From Clostridia bacterium (lineage in GTDB: Bacteria; Bacillota; Clostridia; Oscillospirales; Acutalibacteraceae), in assembly GCA_017473165.1 (NCBI GenBank), contig JAFUNA010000020.1:50537-114536 (forward strand): 64,000 nt of DNA. The letters are read 5' to 3'. The stretch's first letter is position 1. Each line of letters opens with the position of its first letter. The notes beneath the pieces were generated by a model. It did no database searches and had not been told where the DNA came from. It saw nothing but the letters and a program-made list of their open reading frames with translations. Positions 1-8,255 of the stretch are shown here, piece after piece. Made by a program: the position numbers and the translations under genes.

Positions 1-1068
1 GGAATTATTCTCAACGTTATTCTCTCGGTATTCAAAATGGTTTTCGGTGCTCTGACAAAGAGCATTTCGATTGTTGCCGACGGTGCAAACAATATTTTTG
101 ACGCAATTTCATCGGTTATCAGCCTTGTGGGCTTCAAAATTTCAGGCAAGCCCGCAGACGATGAGCACCCCTTCGGGCACGGAAGAATTGAATATGTTTC
201 CGCTCTCACGCTTGCATTTTTCATTCTGATTATGGGCGTTGAACTGATTAAAACATCAATCGATAAATTCACAAACCCCGAAACCGTTATTTTCAGCGTG
301 CCCGCCGTTATTGTTCTTGTTTTTTCGATTCTAGCAAAAATCTGGCTTGCACTTTTCAACCGCAAGGTCGGCAAAATGATAAATTCCGTTGCCGTTGATG
401 CAGTTGTGACCGACAGCATAGGCGACATTGCCGCAACAACCTGCTCTCTTGTTGCTCTTATTTCATCAAAATTCACCGACAAGCCGGTTGATGCGGTTAT
501 GGGCATCATCGTTGCCCTTGTTGTTATCTATGCTGGAATCGATATTATCAAGAGCACCCTCGGCCCTCTTCTCGGAGAGCCTCCCGACAAAGAAATCGTA
601 AACAAGCTTGAAGAAATTGTCATGTCATTTGATGAGGTTTCGGGAATTCATGACCTTGTGCTTCACAGCTACGGCACATCAAGAATTTACGGTTCGCTTC
701 ATGCCGAAGTGCCCGCAGAAAACGATATTCTTCACAGCCACGATACAATCGACCTCATCGAAAGAAAAATCAAGGAAGAACTCGGAATTGAGATTTCAAT
801 TCACATGGATCCCGTTTTAAGCGACGAGCACACCCACGAGCTCAAGGAGCTTGCAAAATCCGTTGTTTCAAGGCTTTGCGAAAACGCTTCGCTGCATGAT
901 TTCCGTGCAGTTGAAGGTCCGACTCACACAAACCTTATTTTTGATGTTATTCTGCCGAGAAGCTCAAAGTATTCAGAGGATGAATTCAAACAGGCGATTG
1001 AAACGGAAATCCAAAAAGAAAATCCCGACTTTTTCACGGTTGTCACAATTGACAGAAGCTATACATAA
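1..1068 (+). CDS. Cation diffusion facilitator (CDF) transporter, 5' truncated by window
   Basis: Membrane efflux transporter, probably exporting a divalent metal such as Zn, Fe or Mn in exchange for protons. The frame is open from base 1, so the true start lies outside the window; the internal ATG at 37 falls inside the first membrane helix and is not the start. The conserved CDF core is visible: the metal site in helix 2 (SIVADGANNIFDA), the loop motif HPFGHGRIEY, several further hydrophobic helices, and a C-terminal cytoplasmic metal-sensing domain of about 150 residues rich in His and Asp (HSHDTID, DEHTHELKEL). A strong terminator follows directly. Family assignment is firm; the metal cannot be read from the sequence. 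Confidence 0.93.
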   Translation, partial: GIILNVILSVFKMVFGALTKSISIVADGANNIFDAISSVISLVGFKISGKPADDEHPFGHGRIEYVSALTLAFFILIMGVELIKTSIDKFTNPETVIFSVPAVIVLVFSILAKIWLALFNRKVGKMINSVAVDAVVTDSIGDIAATTCSLVALISSKFTDKPVDAVMGIIVALVVIYAGIDIIKSTLGPLLGEPPDKEIVNKLEEIVMSFDEVSGIHDLVLHSYGTSRIYGSLHAEVPAENDILHSHDTIDLIERKIKEELGIEISIHMDPVLSDEHTHELKELAKSVVSRLCENASLHDFRAVEGPTHTNLIFDVILPRSSKYSEDEFKQAIETEIQKENPDFFTVVTIDRSYT

Positions 1069-1073
1069 TTTTT

Positions 1074-1108
1074 TCGGATACAGCAAAAACTGTATCCGAT
1101 TTTTTATT
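1074..1108 (+). terminator. Intrinsic terminator after the CDF gene
   Basis: A perfect 10-bp stem (TCGGATACAG / CTGTATCCGA, 1074-1083 and 1090-1099) with a 6-nt loop is followed at once by TTTTTTATTT. It ends the CDF transcript and separates it from the next gene. Confidence 0.93.
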
Positions 1109-1159
1109 TACAAATCAAAATATTTATGGTAAAAATATATTATAAAGGAGATGAAGGAA

Positions 1160-2926
1160 ATGAAAAAGCAACTCAAAAAAGCTCTTGCAGTCATTACGGC
1201 TGGCGCATTGATGCTCGGCTCGGTCACTGCCTTTGCAGCCGACGAAAAAAAGAACGGTAACAAAGCGATTATCACCGCATCAAATGTTGTTAACACAATC
1301 ATCAATGGTGCATTCACTCTTGTTGATGCACTTTTCCTGACACCCGACTATCCCACGGTTGATGAATACTATGCGGGTGAAAGCGAAAACTTCTTTGAAG
1401 GAACAAAAAGCTTCATTGATTCTCCTGCCGAAAACGCAAAATGGAGTCTTGGCTTTGCAAAGGCAAGCATTGTGCCCGACGACCTTGCCGACGGCTCAAA
1501 GGAATATTACACGGGCGGTTATTTTACGCAAAAGGTCAGCTCCGTTTATGATGACCAGAGCGTAAATGCAATTGCTCTTTCCGACGGCTCTGGCAGAGGC
1601 ACGGCAATCTTTGCTTCGATTGACGGCATCGGTGTCTGCAACGCAGATATACGTTCAATCCGTGCAGCGGTCGAAGAAAAGCTTGCCTCAAAAAATATTG
1701 AAAACGATATTATTGCAATCAACATAAACAGCACTCATGCACACACTCTTATTGACACACAAGGCTTCGGTCTTGAGCTTATACCCAAGATTTTCCGCAA
1801 TATAATTGCCAATCTTCCGTTTATCGACCCCGTAAGAAGCCTTGACGAGGATTTTCTTGAAATCATGATTGACGGTGCATCGGATGCCATTGTTAACGCA
1901 TATCTCGGAATGGAAAGCGGCGAGCTTTATTATTTTGAAACTGCGGGCATCGGCAAAAACGACGAAAAAGGTCTTTATCCCGATGACGAATACGGTTATC
2001 TCACAAATAAAAGATACGGAGAAGGCTATCAGCACAGCATCGCCTGCTTCAAATTTGTTCCCGATTCAAAGAATTCGCAGCCCACGGTTTTTGCAAATCT
2101 CGGTGCACATCCAACAACAATCGACCGTGCAACGGACAAGCTTTCTGCCGATTTCCCTCACTACATTGAGGATGAAATGAACGAAAACGGCATGAATTTC
2201 ATGTTCATTCAGGGTGCACAGTCGCCCGTTTCCGTTATCAAAAGCGGAGTTAAAAATGAAGGCGTGCTTGCTGAAATCGAGGAAGAAAACACCCCCGATG
2301 AATATAAAAGTGCAAAATCCCTCGGCTATGAATTTGCAAGACTTATTCTTGAAGCACAAAAGAACGCAAAGCCCGTTTCACCCGTTCTTAACGTTAAAAT
2401 GAAGGAAATCACGGTTAACGTTGACAAGGGTCTTTTCCACCTCGGCATAACCGCACAGCTTCTCGGCTTCACCTGTGTGCGTGACAAATCAAGCAAAAGC
2501 GGCTATTCGGTTATAACAGAGGTCGGATATATCGAAATCGGTGAGGATATCGTTATGCTGACCGTGCCCGGTGAGCTCGTACCCCAGCTTGTTTACGGCA
2601 ATGTTGTTTCCGCAGAAGAAGCATATCTCGGCACGGACTGGGCTTTTGAGCCCACGGCAGAAATAATCAGAAAGAACGATTCCGACAAAACCGTTCTTGT
2701 CATGGGTCTTTGCAACGATGCAATCGGCTATATTATTCCCGATAACGACTATGCCCCCTTCATCGCAGACTCCCTCTGGGGCATGGAAATCGGTGATTGG
2801 CAGCTCGGCGAAGCCCTTTTCGGAAAGTATCACAGACACTACGAGGAAATGCTTTCTCTCGGCTCAACGGCAGCTTCATCCGTTATGGGAGAAATCAACA
2901 ATCTTGCCGAAGAAGCAAACAAATAA
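1160..2926 (+). CDS. Secreted neutral/alkaline ceramidase-like protein
   Basis: Exported protein of about 588 residues with a typical signal peptide (basic MKKQLKK, hydrophobic stretch, cleavage near AFAAD). The body resembles the N-terminal catalytic domain of neutral/alkaline non-lysosomal ceramidases: an early GFAKASI segment, a metal-ligand-type motif INSTHAH, and the later AHPTTIDRATDKLSADFPHY and FIQGAQSPVSV segments, which match the family's 'HP...LSADFPG' and 'LQGAxGDV' blocks. ATG 1160 is preferred over ATG 1151 because the AAAGGAG site (1144-1150) sits about 9 bases before 1160 and abuts 1151. Ceramidase activity is not certain: the protein could be a divergent hydrolase using the same zinc fold. 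It stands alone, between two promoter-sized gaps. Confidence 0.68.
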   Translation: MKKQLKKALAVITAGALMLGSVTAFAADEKKNGNKAIITASNVVNTIINGAFTLVDALFLTPDYPTVDEYYAGESENFFEGTKSFIDSPAENAKWSLGFAKASIVPDDLADGSKEYYTGGYFTQKVSSVYDDQSVNAIALSDGSGRGTAIFASIDGIGVCNADIRSIRAAVEEKLASKNIENDIIAININSTHAHTLIDTQGFGLELIPKIFRNIIANLPFIDPVRSLDEDFLEIMIDGASDAIVNAYLGMESGELYYFETAGIGKNDEKGLYPDDEYGYLTNKRYGEGYQHSIACFKFVPDSKNSQPTVFANLGAHPTTIDRATDKLSADFPHYIEDEMNENGMNFMFIQGAQSPVSVIKSGVKNEGVLAEIEEENTPDEYKSAKSLGYEFARLILEAQKNAKPVSPVLNVKMKEITVNVDKGLFHLGITAQLLGFTCVRDKSSKSGYSVITEVGYIEIGEDIVMLTVPGELVPQLVYGNVVSAEEAYLGTDWAFEPTAEIIRKNDSDKTVLVMGLCNDAIGYIIPDNDYAPFIADSLWGMEIGDWQLGEALFGKYHRHYEEMLSLGSTAASSVMGEINNLAEEANK

Positions 2927-3083
2927 CCAAATATTGTGGTCTTATTGAACTTTATCGGCAAAATACACAAAACAAGCACAAAATATTGTATATTTTTTTA
3001 ACCGTAAATTTTCAATATAACCTTTTAAAATTCACGAAAATATTGTAGAATGTTGTATAGAATACTAACCGGAGGAATTAGCC

Positions 3084-4265
3084 ATGCCTGATTATGAAGA
3101 TTTCACAACAATCCCTGTGGGACAGCTCGGAATTCTCGCTCTTCCCGGATGCGAAAAAGTAGCAGAAAAAATTGATGCTTATCTCGTTAAATGGAGAAAA
3201 GAGAGAGACAGCGAGCACAAAATGACACTTCCCTTTGCGGGATACGAAAAAGAAAGCTATATCATTAAAGCCTCCTTCCCCAGATTCGGAACAGGTGAAG
3301 GAAAGTGTGTTATTAATCAGACTGTCAGAGGCTTTGACGTTTTCATTCTCTGCGATCCCTTCAACTACAGCATCGAATACAAGATGTACGGCCGCTTTGT
3401 TCCCATGAGCCCCGATGACCATTACGCAAACCTCAAGCGTGCAATCAGCGCCATCGCAGGTAAAGCAAGAAGAATCAACGTTATCATGCCCATGCTCTAT
3501 GAAGGCAGACAGCACAGACGTACAAGCCGTGAATCCCTCGACTGTGCAGATATGCTGCGTGAAATTTGCCTTAACTACGGCGTTGACAACGTTATCACCT
3601 TTGACGCTCATGACCCCAGAGTTCAGAACGCCATTCCCCAGAACGGCTTTGAAAACGTTCAGCCCGTTTACCAGATGATTAAGGCAATGTGCAAAAACAT
3701 TCCCGACCTTAACATTGACAATGATCACATGATGGTTATCTCCCCCGACGAAGGCGGTATGGGTCGTTGCATCTATTTTGCAAACGTTCTCGGTCTTGAC
3801 CTCGGTATGTTCTATAAACGCCGTGACTATTCACAGATTATCGACGGCAGAAATCCCATTGTTGCCCATGAATTCCTCGGCTCTGACGTTGAGGGCAAGG
3901 ATGTTATCATTATCGACGACATGATTTCATCGGGCGATTCAATGATTGAAGTTGCAACAAAGCTCAAGGAGCTCAAGGCAAACAGAATTTTCATCTGTGC
4001 TTCCTTCGGTCTTTTCTGCAACGGTCTTGACACATTTGACAAGGCTTTCAAAGACGGTCTTATCTCCAAGGTTTTCACAACAAACCTTATCTATTCAACT
4101 CCCGAGCTGCTTTCAAGAGAATGGTATGTCAGCGTTGATATGTGCAAATACTGCTCCTATATCATCGACACCCTCAACCATGACGAATCGGTCAGCAGTC
4201 TTCTTGACCCCAAGGACAGAATTCACAAGCTCCTTGATAAATACGGCTTCAGCAGCCACAAATAA
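3084..4265 (+). CDS. prs: Ribose-phosphate pyrophosphokinase (PRPP synthetase)
   Basis: Makes phosphoribosyl pyrophosphate from ribose 5-phosphate and ATP for purine, pyrimidine, His, Trp and NAD synthesis; cytoplasmic. The 393-residue protein is longer than the usual 310-320 residues. It carries the family signatures: a flexible-loop-like GRFVPMSPDDHYANLKRAI, MPMLYEGRQHRRTSRESL, the metal-binding VDNVITFDAHDPR, and the PRPP-binding loop VIIIDDMISSGDSM near residue 275. The extra length lies at the N-terminus and in the C-terminal tail. A GGAGG ribosome site is 8 bases before ATG 3084, and a strong intrinsic terminator follows. This looks like the divergent clostridial form; the activity assignment is confident, the detailed class is not. 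Confidence 0.86.
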   Translation: MPDYEDFTTIPVGQLGILALPGCEKVAEKIDAYLVKWRKERDSEHKMTLPFAGYEKESYIIKASFPRFGTGEGKCVINQTVRGFDVFILCDPFNYSIEYKMYGRFVPMSPDDHYANLKRAISAIAGKARRINVIMPMLYEGRQHRRTSRESLDCADMLREICLNYGVDNVITFDAHDPRVQNAIPQNGFENVQPVYQMIKAMCKNIPDLNIDNDHMMVISPDEGGMGRCIYFANVLGLDLGMFYKRRDYSQIIDGRNPIVAHEFLGSDVEGKDVIIIDDMISSGDSMIEVATKLKELKANRIFICASFGLFCNGLDTFDKAFKDGLISKVFTTNLIYSTPELLSREWYVSVDMCKYCSYIIDTLNHDESVSSLLDPKDRIHKLLDKYGFSSHK

Positions 4266-4272
4266 AAGCTTA

Positions 4273-4300
4273 AACCGCCGAGCATATTTCGGCGGTTTTT
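4273..4300 (+). terminator. Intrinsic terminator after prs
   Basis: Stem AACCGCCGA / TCGGCGGTT with a short AT-rich loop, followed by TTTTT at 4296-4300. It lies between prs and the phosphoesterase gene, whose ribosome site begins only a few bases later. Confidence 0.92.
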
Positions 4301-4317
4301 CAATAGGTGATAATAAT

Positions 4318-5409
4318 ATGCAGAACAAAAATTTCGAGTTCAGAAACGGTAAATTCCGCATAATGCAGATTGCGGACACGCAGGAAATCCCTGCCGTATC
4401 CCCCGACACAATTAAACTGATTTCCGCCGCACTCGACAGAGAAAAGCCCGACCTTGTTGTTTTTACGGGTGACCAGATTAAGGGCTACTCATCATTCTTT
4501 ATGGGCGAAAAAGGCAAGGCAAATGTTGAGTCAACAATTAAAAAGCTCATGGCACCCCTTGAAGAAAGAAACATTCCCTTCACCATGACCTTCGGCAACC
4601 ATGACGGTGAAGCAGCTCTGAAAAACCCGGAGCAGTTTGAAATATATAAGCAGTCACCTGTTTTTGTTTATGCCGAGCCTGCCGCCGACGATGACAAAGG
4701 CACATTCTGCCTCAACATTGACAGCAAATTCCTTGTTTATTTGTTTGACACTCATTCAAGGGCACAGGGCGGCGGCTACAGCGGACTTAACGAAAAACAG
4801 CTTGATTGGTACAGAAAAACAAGAGATTCGTTTGATTCTCCCCTGCCCTCCGTTGCGTTTCAGCATATCCCCACCCCCGAATATTTCGATGTTATCAAGT
4901 CTGTGAAAAGATTCACAAAGGGTGCAGTCAGGGCATACGGCAATCACAAAAACGAGTTCTATACCCTTGACCCGCAAAATTGCGGTCTGCGTGATTTCAT
5001 GGGTGAATCCCCTGCAGCACCGTATGAAAACAGCGGCGAAATTGATGCCTTTCTTGAAAAAGGCGAAATGCTCGGTCTGTTTGTCGGTCATGACCACAAC
5101 AACAGCTTTGTTGCGGATTATAAAGGCATCAGCCTTTGCTATACACAGGGTGCGGGCTTTAACGTTTACGGTCCCGGCTACGACAGAGGTGTGAGAATAA
5201 TCGACCTTGACGAAAACGGAAGCTTCGAAACAAAAACCGTAACTTTCGGCGAGCTTTGCGGCAAAAAAATTTCAAATCCCGCAAAATTTGCAATATATAC
5301 CTACGCACCGACCAATGTTTCGCAGGTTGTAACTGCAGCCAAGGAATTGGCAATCGCCGCAGGTGCAGTTGCCGCCGTTGCGGGTATAATTAAACTTATA
5401 AAAAAGTAA
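4318..5409 (+). CDS. Calcineurin-like metallophosphoesterase
   Basis: Dinuclear-metal phosphoesterase of 363 residues; substrate unknown. All five metal/active-site blocks are present: MQIADTQ, FTGDQ, FGNHDGE, FQHIP and GHDHN. It lacks an export signal but ends in a hydrophobic segment (residues about 340-360) followed by two lysines, so it may be tail-anchored to the membrane. The start is ATG 4318, preceded by AGGTGAT; an open frame extends far upstream but only as antisense-like overlap with prs. It resembles the DCR2-like branch of the family. Ends in a terminator shared with the converging gene. Confidence 0.9.
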   Translation: MQNKNFEFRNGKFRIMQIADTQEIPAVSPDTIKLISAALDREKPDLVVFTGDQIKGYSSFFMGEKGKANVESTIKKLMAPLEERNIPFTMTFGNHDGEAALKNPEQFEIYKQSPVFVYAEPAADDDKGTFCLNIDSKFLVYLFDTHSRAQGGGYSGLNEKQLDWYRKTRDSFDSPLPSVAFQHIPTPEYFDVIKSVKRFTKGAVRAYGNHKNEFYTLDPQNCGLRDFMGESPAAPYENSGEIDAFLEKGEMLGLFVGHDHNNSFVADYKGISLCYTQGAGFNVYGPGYDRGVRIIDLDENGSFETKTVTFGELCGKKISNPAKFAIYTYAPTNVSQVVTAAKELAIAAGAVAAVAGIIKLIKK

Positions 5410-5418
5410 AAACAAAAG

Positions 5419-5453
5419 GTGAATTGAACGAAACAGCTCAATTCACCCTTATT
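5419..5453. terminator. Bidirectional intrinsic terminator
   Basis: A perfect 10-bp stem (GGTGAATTGA / TCAATTCACC) lies between converging genes, with T-rich sequence on the right for the plus strand and the complement of an A-rich run on the left for the minus strand. It ends both the phosphoesterase gene and the long polysaccharide locus. Confidence 0.9.
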
Positions 5454-5455
5454 TT

Positions 5456-6823
5456 TTATGTGAGAAATATCTCTTTTATATTCGCAAGCTCTTCTTCCGT
5501 CACGCCTGCGGAAAGCAGAAAGCTTTCTGCTTTTTCGTTTATAGTTGCACCGTCAAAAGCCTTGAGTCTGCCGATGAATTCATTCATCTGACCGAGCCCC
5601 CACAAACTTCCGTGATAAAGTGCGGAAAGCTGATACTCTCGCATGAGGTCTTTTTCCGAAACACCGAGAACAGCTTCAAGAAGATAGCAGACCGTTCCCG
5701 TTCTGTCCATTCCGTGAGAGCAGTGCATAATGACGGGATAATTGTTTTTATCCGCAAGGTCGGCAAAAATATTTTTGATTGCATTTTTACCGTTTTCCGT
5801 GAAAGTGTCCGAATACATCGCCGCTCCGTAGTAGTTATGCTTAACACTTGCTCCAAGCATATTAATTCCGTTTGGATTATCCGATTTCACTCGCAAATCC
5901 ATCTCGGTTTTCACTCCGAGAACCGAAAGAATTGTGTTAACACCCTCGGATGTTATTCTGTATTTGGAATCAACGGCTCCGTCGAGCTCAGCACTTCGGT
6001 AAAGCAGACCCTGACGTACGGTTTTTCCGTCAACCGTTTTCCACCCTCCGACATCTCTCATATTACACGCACCGTCAACATTGAGAAATCTCGGTGTGTC
6101 AGCAGTTTTAAAGCTTCCCTCAACGCTCGTCTTTGTGCCGTTTGAAACGGAAAGCACAAATTTATAATAATACTGCGTTCCTGTTTTCAGGTTATAGACA
6201 TCAACGCTTGTTTCTCCGTTTTCAAGGGCATATACAATCGAGGATTTGAAATCGTTGTTTTCCGAAACAAGAAGCTCTGCACTTCTGACCGAATAGCCTT
6301 CGGGTATTCCGTCAACGCTGTAGCCGAGCTTTACGGATTTTCCGATATCAAGTCTGCCGAGAGCGGCATAGTCCTTGTAAATATCCTCCGCCAAAACCGT
6401 GTCATCGGAGCTCATATATTTTGTAACCGCAGGGCTGACAAGAGTTTGTTCCCCGTCAAACAGCGGAATTTCAAGCTTAATCGACGAATCGGTAATAATC
6501 ATTTCATCAGACGAGTTGTTGACCGTCTGCTTTTTATCCGAATAATTCTTGTCAATCATAACACCGAGCAAAACAAGAACAACGGCAAACATAACAAAAA
6601 CAACCGCATTGATTATCTTATATTTGTTGCGTTTCCAGAATCGCTTTGCCTTTCTTTTTTTACTGTTGCTTGAACTGCGGTGTCCGTGACCCGATGAATG
6701 ATGATGGTGATGGTGGTGAGAGTGATGACTGTGATGCTCTCCGTGAGAATGAACGTGTTCTTCAGCTTTCTCACTGTCAGCCGTTACATTCAGGTCTGCA
6801 CCGTTCGGGTTTTCTTTTTCCAT
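5456..6823 (-). CDS. Membrane-anchored tyrosine-phosphatase-like protein with His-rich head
   Basis: Last gene of the polysaccharide locus, 455 residues. Residues 22-48 are a His-rich head including a run of seven His; a lysine/arginine-rich patch and one membrane segment (about 70-90) follow, so the head should be cytoplasmic and the rest outside. Residues about 160-240 look like a fibronectin-type beta domain. The C-terminal domain starts at NMRDVGGW and carries the active site HCSHGMDRTG (367-376, Cys368, Arg374), the Cys-x5-Arg loop of the atypical tyrosine/dual-specificity phosphatases (Y_phosphatase3 type). An external phosphatase might act on phosphorylated glycans or proteins; that is inference. 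It is separate from the PHP-type CpsB phosphatase in the same locus. Confidence 0.82.
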   Translation of the reverse strand: MEKENPNGADLNVTADSEKAEEHVHSHGEHHSHHSHHHHHHHSSGHGHRSSSNSKKRKAKRFWKRNKYKIINAVVFVMFAVVLVLLGVMIDKNYSDKKQTVNNSSDEMIITDSSIKLEIPLFDGEQTLVSPAVTKYMSSDDTVLAEDIYKDYAALGRLDIGKSVKLGYSVDGIPEGYSVRSAELLVSENNDFKSSIVYALENGETSVDVYNLKTGTQYYYKFVLSVSNGTKTSVEGSFKTADTPRFLNVDGACNMRDVGGWKTVDGKTVRQGLLYRSAELDGAVDSKYRITSEGVNTILSVLGVKTEMDLRVKSDNPNGINMLGASVKHNYYGAAMYSDTFTENGKNAIKNIFADLADKNNYPVIMHCSHGMDRTGTVCYLLEAVLGVSEKDLMREYQLSALYHGSLWGLGQMNEFIGRLKAFDGATINEKAESFLLSAGVTEEELANIKEIFLT

Positions 6824-6835
6824 TTATTCACACCC

Positions 6836-8176
6836 TTATATTTTATCCGTTTCGGGAGTTTTTTTCTTTTTTAAACCGTCTTTTAACAAAATCAAAAGAT
6901 TTTTGCTTTCTTTTATCATAAATCTCGGATCAATTCCTTTAAGTAAAAGCCTGTTGTTTTCACGAATGGGTTTAATGATAAATCCGAGAACGAAGTTCAT
7001 TACAAACTGCGTAACAAGCGATGCCGCTGCCGCTCCGCAAGCTCCCCATGCGGGAATCAGAAATGCGTTAAGAATAACATTAAGCACCGCACCCGATAAA
7101 TTGATAATCCACAGATATTTCTGCTTTTGCTCCGCAAGAATCCATACATTACGAACAGTTCCCATTATCGAAAAGCTGAAATACCATATCAGAATCTGCA
7201 AAACTGGAACCGATGCCATATAATTTTCACCGTAAAGCACAAAAACAATCAGCTTTGCAAAAACAGTAAACACTATGCTTTGAGCAACGGTAAGATACTG
7301 CGTGATACAGTAAAGCCTTGAAACGTTGAGCTCGAAATCTGCGGAATTTTCTTTTTTGTTTTCAAGAATAACAGGTCGGAAGGAATCAACAATTGCAAGA
7401 TAAACAAACTGTACGATTGTTGTGCAGGTTATTGCAGCAGAATAAAATCCGTTTTCAGCCGTACCTGAAATTGACGTAATCATGATATGGTCTGTATTCT
7501 GCAAAACAACAATCATCAGAGAGGCGAATATATAGTGTTTGCTTTTCCCGAACATTTCTTTTCCCTTTTTGAAGGAAAAGCTTAATTTACCGCCGTTTTT
7601 AAGATAAATCGATATAAGAGAAATTGCTATTACCGCATATTCAACCGAATTTGAAACCGCAAACCAATAAACGCTTTTGGAGGTTATGAGAAGAATGATT
7701 TTATAGACTGTAACAACACAGTAAGCACCAAGCATAACCAACGAGGATTGCTTTGATTTGAGCTTATACTGAAACCAATACTGAATCATTTCAAGGGCGG
7801 CAAAAATCAATGAAATGCCGTAAAGCAGACAAACCAGTATTTTTTCTTTTTCTCCCGCATCAAAGATACACGAAAAAGCGGTTACTCCGCCAACGCAGAT
7901 AAATCCCGATATAAGGTTCATTATCAGGGATGTGCCCATTATCTCGCTCTCTTTTTGAGGGCTTTCAACAAGCTCATGAACAAGAGTTGCGTCAAATCCG
8001 AGCCGCATAAAAGGAACGGCAAAGGCAACAACAGATGCCGCATACTTTATCAGACCGTAGTTTGAAGGTCCGAGAAATCTTGCTGTTATCATTCCGACAA
8101 CAAGCTGCAGCAGCGACTGCATAACCTTGCATATAACTATCCACTTGGCATTGTTAAAAACCTTTGTGTAGTTCAT
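6836..8176 (-). CDS. Wzx-like polysaccharide flippase
   Basis: Polytopic membrane protein of about 446 residues with 12 to 14 predicted hydrophobic helices, of the polysaccharide/MATE-like flippase family that moves lipid-linked repeat units across the membrane. Typical N-terminal features are ITARFLGPSNYGLIKYA and RLGFDATLVHE. The start at 8176 (MNYTKVF) is chosen because the longer frame from 8242 begins inside a strong hairpin and its extra residues are basic and unlike the family. It lies 12 bases before the phosphatase gene and downstream of the giant surface protein, in the expected position next to the Wzy-like polymerase. Confidence 0.87.
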   Translation of the reverse strand: MNYTKVFNNAKWIVICKVMQSLLQLVVGMITARFLGPSNYGLIKYAASVVAFAVPFMRLGFDATLVHELVESPQKESEIMGTSLIMNLISGFICVGGVTAFSCIFDAGEKEKILVCLLYGISLIFAALEMIQYWFQYKLKSKQSSLVMLGAYCVVTVYKIILLITSKSVYWFAVSNSVEYAVIAISLISIYLKNGGKLSFSFKKGKEMFGKSKHYIFASLMIVVLQNTDHIMITSISGTAENGFYSAAITCTTIVQFVYLAIVDSFRPVILENKKENSADFELNVSRLYCITQYLTVAQSIVFTVFAKLIVFVLYGENYMASVPVLQILIWYFSFSIMGTVRNVWILAEQKQKYLWIINLSGAVLNVILNAFLIPAWGACGAAAASLVTQFVMNFVLGFIIKPIRENNRLLLKGIDPRFMIKESKNLLILLKDGLKKKKTPETDKI

Positions 8177-8216
8177 AACCGCACTTATCCGCCTTAATTT
8201 AAAAAAATTCAGCAAT

Positions 8217-8249
8217 CTCCGCAGTGCTTTGAAACAAAGCACTGCGGAG
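8217..8249 (-). terminator. Strong 14-bp hairpin after the giant surface-protein gene
   Basis: A perfect 14-bp inverted repeat (CTCCGCAGTGCTTT / AAAGCACTGCGGAG) with a 5-nt loop lies 6 bases past the giant gene's stop. Read on the minus strand it is followed, about 8 bases on, by a run of seven T. It may partly terminate the transcript, lowering flippase and phosphatase expression, or protect the 3' end of the long message. The gap before the T run makes full termination uncertain. Confidence 0.65.
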
Positions 8250-8255
8250 TCAGCT

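Noticed and set aside
3946-4317. N-terminal extension of the metallophosphoesterase
   Set aside because: It overlaps prs and its terminator, and the translation is Ser/Thr-rich nonsense; the ribosome site points to 4318.
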